A program made the translations under genes and the position numbers. Below, one piece after another: positions 43,584 through 48,398 of a stretch of DNA of 48,398 bases; position 1 is the first letter of the stretch, and every line of letters begins with the position of its first letter. The DNA is from Planctomycetaceae bacterium (GTDB taxonomy: Bacteria > Planctomycetota > Planctomycetia > Pirellulales > Pirellulaceae). The stretch lies in the NCBI GenBank assembly GCA_002726245.1, contig PBSM01000142.1:1-48398 (forward strand). The letters are read 5' to 3'. The notes under the pieces are model-generated. The model was not told the origin of the DNA. It ran no database searches and worked only from the letters and a program-made list of their open reading frames with translations.

Positions 43584-43614
43584 GGTGTTGCTCAGATTTG
43601 TTGTGTAGCTTCTT

Positions 43615-43688
43615 TCGTTTAACCGCAAGCCGGAGACGTGTGCTTCTGCATCCTGGAAAGCGCACGTCTCCGGCTTGCGGTTAAACGA
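43615..43688. repeat. REPIN-like element, family D, left of moeA
   Basis: Perfect 26-base arms at 43615-43640 and 43663-43688 (TCGTTTAACCGCAAGCCGGA at the left end). It ends two bases before the moeA stop (43691-43693) and starts 31 bases before the dehydrogenase ATG. A sister element of the same family is on the other side of moeA at 45029-45101. Confidence 0.85.
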
Positions 43689-43690
43689 TG

Positions 43691-44941
43691 TTACGAATCG
43701 TAGAGATAAACGGTGACATTCGTCCCGCCGGCATAGCCTTCGCTATCTTCGGGAATCAAGACAAAGCCATCGGCGCGCGTCGTCGAGCTCAAGATGGAAG
43801 CGCCACTGATCGCGAGTGGTTCGATTTCGTTATCGATCACTTGCACGCGTGCATAGTCAAGCCGTCCGACCGTCGAGACGAGTTTGCGGCGCAAAGGAAG
43901 CTGTTGAGTTTGATAGGGCCAATCAGCCCGGCGACCACCGAGCGAGCGAATGGCGCGGCCAGCAAAGAAGTCATACGCGCATAAACACGAAACAGGATTA
44001 CCCGGCAGGAGAAACACGAGCCGTCCGTCGAGAACGCCCATGCCCGCGGGACTGCTTGGTCGCATGGCGACACCGTGAATGCCAAGCTCGCCATGTTGAG
44101 CGACGAGCGCCGGCGCGTGGTCTTCCTGGCCGACACTCGATCCACCGGAGACGAGAATCACGTCTGCATCGTCTCGCAAAGCTTCGAGAATCGCGTCTGG
44201 GTTATCCGACACGATGCCAGGGTTGATCGCGATCCCGCCATCTCGCTCGACAAGACCCGCCAGCATCGGGCTGTTGGCATCGACGATCTTGCAACCCTCC
44301 GGTTTCGATCCCGGCGGCAAGAGTTCATTGCCGGTGACCACGATTCGCACGCGCGGCTTACGACGGGCCGCGACTTCAGCGACACCTATCGACGAGAGTA
44401 CACCAACGTCTTGGGGTCTCAAGCGACGACCGGCGGAGAGCACCGTCGTTCCGACTTTGATGTCTTCGCCTGGCAGGCCAATGTGCTTGCCTGGAGAGAC
44501 GTCGCCTAATGCCAACACGCGATCTTCTTCGATGTCCACCTTCTCTGCTGGAAGAACAGCATCCGCGCCGGACGGAATCGGCGCGCCTGTCATGATCTTC
44601 ACGGCTTCGCCCGATTGGACTTGTGTATCGATCGCGGCACCCGGAAAGACTTCGCCGACGATTCGCAGCGGAAGGCGATTGTACGGAGCAGCACCCAGCG
44701 TATCAGCCGCTTGCACGGCAAATCCATCCATCATCGAGCGGCTGAACGTGGGGACATCGAAATCGCTAACGATGTCGATTACGAGAACACGGCCCACCGA
44801 ATCGGCCAGCGCCACCGGTTCGCTGGCCAGCAGTTCGGTATGCGCATCTAGCCACGCCAGCGCCGTCGCGACGGTTGCACGATGCGAGAATCCTCGCATG
44901 CGGACGTCGCGGATCGCAGGCGTGGGAGCGTTCTCGGGCAT
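43691..44941 (-). CDS. moeA: Molybdopterin molybdenumtransferase
   Basis: A 416-residue MoeA/gephyrin-type enzyme that inserts molybdenum into molybdopterin. All blocks are in order: FSRSMMDGFAVQA, AVKIMTGAPIPSGADAVLP, LGDVSPGKHIGLPGEDIKVG, VVTGNELLPPG, VILVSGGSSVGQEDH and FLLPGNPVSCL. The length is typical. The ATG at 44941 has no visible ribosome site. It is flanked on both sides by same-family palindromic elements and stands apart from other moa/mob genes; only the MoaD-like gene at 14734 could relate. Molybdoenzymes themselves are not in the window. Confidence 0.95.
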   Translation of the reverse strand: MPENAPTPAIRDVRMRGFSHRATVATALAWLDAHTELLASEPVALADSVGRVLVIDIVSDFDVPTFSRSMMDGFAVQAADTLGAAPYNRLPLRIVGEVFPGAAIDTQVQSGEAVKIMTGAPIPSGADAVLPAEKVDIEEDRVLALGDVSPGKHIGLPGEDIKVGTTVLSAGRRLRPQDVGVLSSIGVAEVAARRKPRVRIVVTGNELLPPGSKPEGCKIVDANSPMLAGLVERDGGIAINPGIVSDNPDAILEALRDDADVILVSGGSSVGQEDHAPALVAQHGELGIHGVAMRPSSPAGMGVLDGRLVFLLPGNPVSCLCAYDFFAGRAIRSLGGRRADWPYQTQQLPLRRKLVSTVGRLDYARVQVIDNEIEPLAISGASILSSTTRADGFVLIPEDSEGYAGGTNVTVYLYDS

Positions 44942-45028
44942 GGCATCATGATAGGTGTTGCTTCGTGTCTGCTCCAGGTCGGCAAGGCTCCGGCGGTTGA
45001 CTATGATACGTGGTATTGTTCGTTTAAT

Positions 45029-45101
45029 TTAACCGCAAGCCGGAGGCGTGCGCGTCGGTATAACACGCGGACGCGCACGCCTCCGGCTTGCGGTTAAACG
45101 A
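45029..45101. repeat. REPIN-like element, family D, right of moeA
   Basis: Perfect 27-base arms at 45029-45055 and 45071-45097 (TTAACCGCAAGCCGGAGGCG at the left), extended by CGTTTAA and AAACGA ends. Same family as 43615-43688 apart from single-base differences. It lies 28 bases before the glnE start. Confidence 0.85.
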
Positions 45102-45129
45102 TGGATCGCCGCGCAATAGATCTTCCGCC

Positions 45130-48100
45130 ATGCAACTCGAATCCGTCGTCCAATACCTCGATAGTGAAGCAAGCGCCCGAGACTGGTTGAAGTCGCTGGG
45201 CGTCTCGAACGCGCAGCAAGCCCATCGCAATCTGGTGGCGATCGCCGACGCCGGTATTACGCTGGACCTGCTGGCTGTCATCTGCGAGCAGCTTAGTGAA
45301 CATTTACCCGGTGTCAGCGATCCCGATCGCGTGTTGAACAACTTGGAACGGTTCGTACAGGCGTCTCGCAATCCTCTGGCACTCGCTTCGTTGTTTGATC
45401 GTGATCATGATGCGATGCCGATCTTGCTGCAGATCCTTTCGGCCAGTCAATACTTGAGCGATCTGTTGATCCGCGACCCCGAAAGTTATGACCTGTTGCG
45501 TTTGACCGAGGGACAGCCGGTCGCGCGAGACGTGCTGGTCGGCGAACTCTGCAGCGAAACGGCGGTGCTGACCAACGAACAGTCGGTGATGACGGCATTA
45601 CGGCGATCCAAGCATCGCGAGACATTGCGGACCGCGTACGGTGACATCATCCGCAAACAACGTGTCGAGATTGTGACGCGGCAGATTTCGTTCCTGGCCG
45701 AATCCATTTGCGAAGCGGCGTCGCAAACCGCCAGGCGGCAACTCGAAAAGAAACACGGTGTGCCTCGCCAAGCGAACGGCGAGCCAGCTCGCTTCGTTGT
45801 TCTCGCGCTGGGCAAGCTCGGTGGCAACGAGTTGAACTACTCGAGCGACATCGATCTTGTCTTCCTGTGGGACGGCGATGGCAAGACCGATGGGAATCAC
45901 TCGATGGGGAACCAAGAGTTCTTCGAGCGACTATCGCGTCGCTTCACCAAGTTGCTCACTGAGCAAACAGAATTGGGAATGACCTATCGCGTTGATCTGC
46001 GGCTGCGCCCCGACGGTGACCAGGGATCGGCCGTGATCAGACTCGACCATGCCTTGCGTTATTACGATGCGAAAGGCAGGACTTGGGAGCGGCAAGCGTT
46101 CATCAAGGCGAGGCCGATTGCCGGCGATCATGACTTGGGACGAGAGTTCCTTGCACAACTCGAACCCTGGATCTATCGCCGCTACTTGAGCCGTGCGGAC
46201 ATTACTGAGATCAAGGCGCTCAAGCGGCGGATCGAACAGCGGGCGCGGCGGGAAGGGACCGACAAACGGAACGTCAAGACCGGGGCGGGCGGGATTCGAG
46301 ACATCGAGTTCGTCATCCAGTTCCTGCAACTACTGAACGGCGGCGATCTGCCGCCCGTGCGAATCGGAAACACGCTCGATGCGATCGCCGGTCTCGAGCA
46401 GGCCGGTTGCCTCACGATGCAGGAGCGATCAATCCTTGAACAAGGCTACGAATTTCTGCGAAAGCTGGAACATCGGTTGCAGATTATGTTCGACCTTCAA
46501 ACACACATGCTGCCGAATGACGACGCGGAGCTGGGACGACTCGCGATTCGAATGGGATACACCAATGAGGGCGAACGCAGTGCGCTCGATCAGTTCAGGG
46601 AAGAGTTGCAGACCAAGACAGAGCTGAACGGCAAGATCCTCGATCACTTGTTGCACGATGCGTTCGGCGAGGAGGACGAAGCGGAACCGGAAACCGATTT
46701 GGTGCTCGACCCGTCGCCGGACGACGACACGGTTCAATCGGTACTCGCGCCGTATCACTTCGCCGAGGTGCGCGATGCCTATAGAAACTTGATGGACTTG
46801 GGAAGCGAGAGAATCTCGTTCTTATCGACGCGCCGCTGCCGTCACTTCCTGGCCTCGATCGCGCCGCGTCTGTTGAAAGCGATCGCATCGACGCCCGATC
46901 CCGACGCGACGCTCGTCAACCTCGGACAAGTGAGCGATTCGCTGGGCGGAAAGGGCGTGTTGTGGGAGCTCTTCAGCTTCAACCCGCCTTCACTTCGTCT
47001 ATACGTACAGCTTTGTGCATCGACGCCGTACTTGGCGGGGCTGTTGACGAGCAACCCGGGGATGATCGATGAGTTGATGGACTCGCTGGTCCTGGACCGT
47101 TTGCCGACGCTCGATTCGCTGGACAGCACACTGACGGATCTTTGCCGCGGGGCCGAGGACATCGATCCGATTCTGCATAGCTTCAAGACGGCCCAGCATC
47201 TGCGCGTCGGTGTGCGCGACATTCTCGGCAAGGAAGACATCCGTGACACACACCGAGCCCTCTCCGATATCGCGGAGGTTTGTCTTCGCGAAGTGACGCG
47301 TCGCGAATACGTCAAGCTCGTGCAAAAGCGTGGTGAGCCGCGGCACGAGGGCCAGCCTTGTTCGTTGATTATTCTGGCGCTCGGCAAGCTGGGTGGCCGC
47401 GAACCGAATTACCACAGCGATCTTGACGTCGTCTTCCTCTACGAGTCGGAAGGAATGACGAAGCAGTCGCATCCAGCTCGCAGAGACAAGACAACCACGA
47501 ATCAGCACTTCTTCAGCGAACTCGGCCAGCGGATCATCCAAGTCGTCAACGAGCTAGGCCCGTATGGTCGGCTGTACGAACTCGATCCGCGATTGAGGCC
47601 GACCGGAAAGAACGGGCCGCTGGCAGTCTCGCTCGACGAGTTCTCGCGGTACTTCCAATCGAGAGACGCGGAACTATGGGAGCGACAGTCGCTTTGCAAA
47701 GCTCGCACGGTCTATGGCAGCGAGGAAGCAACGCACGCCGCGATGCGAATTATCCGTCGTAGCATGGTGGAGCCACCGTGGATGGCTAACAACGCAATTG
47801 AGATTCACGCGATGCGCATCAAGTTAGAAGACGGAGCTGCCAAGCGGAACTTAAAGCGCGGTCCTGGCGGGACAATGGATGTTGAGTTCATTGTGCAGAT
47901 GCTGCAACTGAAGCACGCCGCGGATTTGCTCAGCGCGCTCACTCCCGGCACACTCGACGCGATCGAGACTCTTGAGCAACGCGGGCACTTGCCAGCCGAA
48001 GACGCTGAGTATCTGAGCAAGTCGTATCGTTTCTTGCGCAGCATCGAATCGGGTCTACGCTTGATGAACACCTCCGCGCGCCATGACCTGCCGGAAGACC

Positions 48101-48273
48101 AACGCGAGCTTGCGAAGCTGGCCTACTTGCTGGGCTACGACAGCGATCGCGCGTTGCTTAGTGATTGCCTGGAGTTTACGCGAGGGAACCGCGAGCGCTT
48201 CGAAAGCATCTTCACAGGGAGCGAGGGACGCCGCCATGTGGACGTTCGGGTGTTTTCGCCGGCGAAGGACTGA
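45130..48273 (+). CDS. glnE: Glutamine synthetase adenylyltransferase / deadenylase
   Basis: A 1047-residue bifunctional enzyme that adenylylates and deadenylylates glutamine synthetase in response to nitrogen status through PII. Both nucleotidyltransferase domains are intact: FVVLALGKLGGNELNYSS with DIDLVFL (about 222-246) and LIILALGKLGGREPNYHS with DLDVVFLYE (about 745-767), each carrying G-x-D-x-D. Connecting helical domains contain RPIAGDHDLGREF and KTGAGGIRDIEFVIQ, repeated as KRGPGGTMDVEFIVQ, the usual GlnE linkers. The start at 45130 is chosen since the frame before it runs out of the palindromic repeat; no clear ribosome site. Length is near the family norm (about 950). No glnA/glnB beside it. 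Confidence 0.96.
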   Translation: MQLESVVQYLDSEASARDWLKSLGVSNAQQAHRNLVAIADAGITLDLLAVICEQLSEHLPGVSDPDRVLNNLERFVQASRNPLALASLFDRDHDAMPILLQILSASQYLSDLLIRDPESYDLLRLTEGQPVARDVLVGELCSETAVLTNEQSVMTALRRSKHRETLRTAYGDIIRKQRVEIVTRQISFLAESICEAASQTARRQLEKKHGVPRQANGEPARFVVLALGKLGGNELNYSSDIDLVFLWDGDGKTDGNHSMGNQEFFERLSRRFTKLLTEQTELGMTYRVDLRLRPDGDQGSAVIRLDHALRYYDAKGRTWERQAFIKARPIAGDHDLGREFLAQLEPWIYRRYLSRADITEIKALKRRIEQRARREGTDKRNVKTGAGGIRDIEFVIQFLQLLNGGDLPPVRIGNTLDAIAGLEQAGCLTMQERSILEQGYEFLRKLEHRLQIMFDLQTHMLPNDDAELGRLAIRMGYTNEGERSALDQFREELQTKTELNGKILDHLLHDAFGEEDEAEPETDLVLDPSPDDDTVQSVLAPYHFAEVRDAYRNLMDLGSERISFLSTRRCRHFLASIAPRLLKAIASTPDPDATLVNLGQVSDSLGGKGVLWELFSFNPPSLRLYVQLCASTPYLAGLLTSNPGMIDELMDSLVLDRLPTLDSLDSTLTDLCRGAEDIDPILHSFKTAQHLRVGVRDILGKEDIRDTHRALSDIAEVCLREVTRREYVKLVQKRGEPRHEGQPCSLIILALGKLGGREPNYHSDLDVVFLYESEGMTKQSHPARRDKTTTNQHFFSELGQRIIQVVNELGPYGRLYELDPRLRPTGKNGPLAVSLDEFSRYFQSRDAELWERQSLCKARTVYGSEEATHAAMRIIRRSMVEPPWMANNAIEIHAMRIKLEDGAAKRNLKRGPGGTMDVEFIVQMLQLKHAADLLSALTPGTLDAIETLEQRGHLPAEDAEYLSKSYRFLRSIESGLRLMNTSARHDLPEDQRELAKLAYLLGYDSDRALLSDCLEFTRGNRERFESIFTGSEGRRHVDVRVFSPAKD

Positions 48274-48328
48274 GCCTGCTTCTGCCGAACCGGCAGCGTC
48301 TCTCCTTGTGCTTCGTCAAGTCTAAAAA

Positions 48329-48394
48329 GTGGGGTAAGCATCCTGCTTGCCGTGTGTTTCGCCCGGTGAATCGCAAGCTGGAAGCTTACGCCAC
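48329..48394. repeat. Second copy of family B inverted repeat
   Basis: The right arm (48371-48394, TCGCAAGCTGGAAGCTTACG onward) is identical to the 24714-24737 arm. The left arm (48329-48350) matches GTGGCGTAAGCTTCCAGCTTGC with three mismatches. It follows the glnE stop by 56 bases. The right end may extend beyond the window. Confidence 0.7.
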
Positions 48395-48398
48395 GAAA

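Overview
The window looks like a chromosome segment of a planctomycete, most likely of the Pirellulales type. The gene content points there: sulfatases, a DUF1080 protein, a DUF6807 (PmoA-like) protein, an M81 (MlrC) peptidase, DUF1570 and DUF3299 proteins, a dockerin protein with the planctomycete N-terminal sorting motif (LETLENRRVLAG), many Sec-type signal peptides and moderate-to-high G+C. The assignment is inferred from gene families only; the window holds no rRNA, and I found no tRNA, CRISPR array, prophage or complete insertion sequence.

Layout. 1-6.1 kb: HIT hydrolase, a very large secreted glycosidase-like protein and a sulfatase homologue that has lost its active site. 6.2-8.1 kb: MoxR ATPase and a nucleotidyltransferase-fold protein. 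8.2-9.5 kb: secreted nitrilase-superfamily hydrolase on the minus strand. 9.7-16.1 kb: a plus-strand run of an ABC ATPase, an FtsX-type permease, a secreted HEAT-like protein, twin DUF3299 proteins, a MoaD-like protein and a D-threonine-aldolase-like enzyme. 16.4-21.2 kb: orphan PD-(D/E)XK-like nuclease, sugar isomerase/epimerase, YggT, sulfatase, nitrilase. 21.4-28.3 kb: SpoIIE-type phosphatase with a degenerate receiver, then minus-strand genes for DUF1080, CpaF ATPase, a secreted protein, a creatininase-like hydrolase and a DUF1570-LRR protein. 28.5-36.2 kb: dockerin protein, a probable structured RNA with a strong terminator, Gfo/Idh oxidoreductase, cupin, GlmU-like nucleotidyltransferase, MetF and a CehA/McbA-like protein. 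36.2-37.1 kb: a decaying patch with a frameshifted zinc-ribbon membrane gene. 37.1-48.3 kb: DUF6807, M81 peptidase, M1 aminopeptidase with HEAT repeats, 2-hydroxyacid dehydrogenase, MoeA and GlnE.

How the genes fit together. Housekeeping functions (GlnE nitrogen control, MetF one-carbon metabolism, MoeA and a MoaD-like protein for molybdenum cofactor or sulfur transfer) are interleaved with secreted catabolic enzymes for sulfated polysaccharides, peptides and amides. Several pairs are translationally coupled: 13483/14151, 26382/25579, 38104/37076 and 23480/22815.

The most striking non-genic signal is a dense set of palindromic, nested inverted repeats in intergenic gaps, at about ten sites and in several families, often abutting or supplying stop codons. 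They look like REP/REPIN or MITE-like elements. The best candidates for something undescribed are the ABC-DUF3299 cluster, the structured RNA near 29.76-29.98 kb, and the repeat elements, including two same-family copies that bracket moeA.
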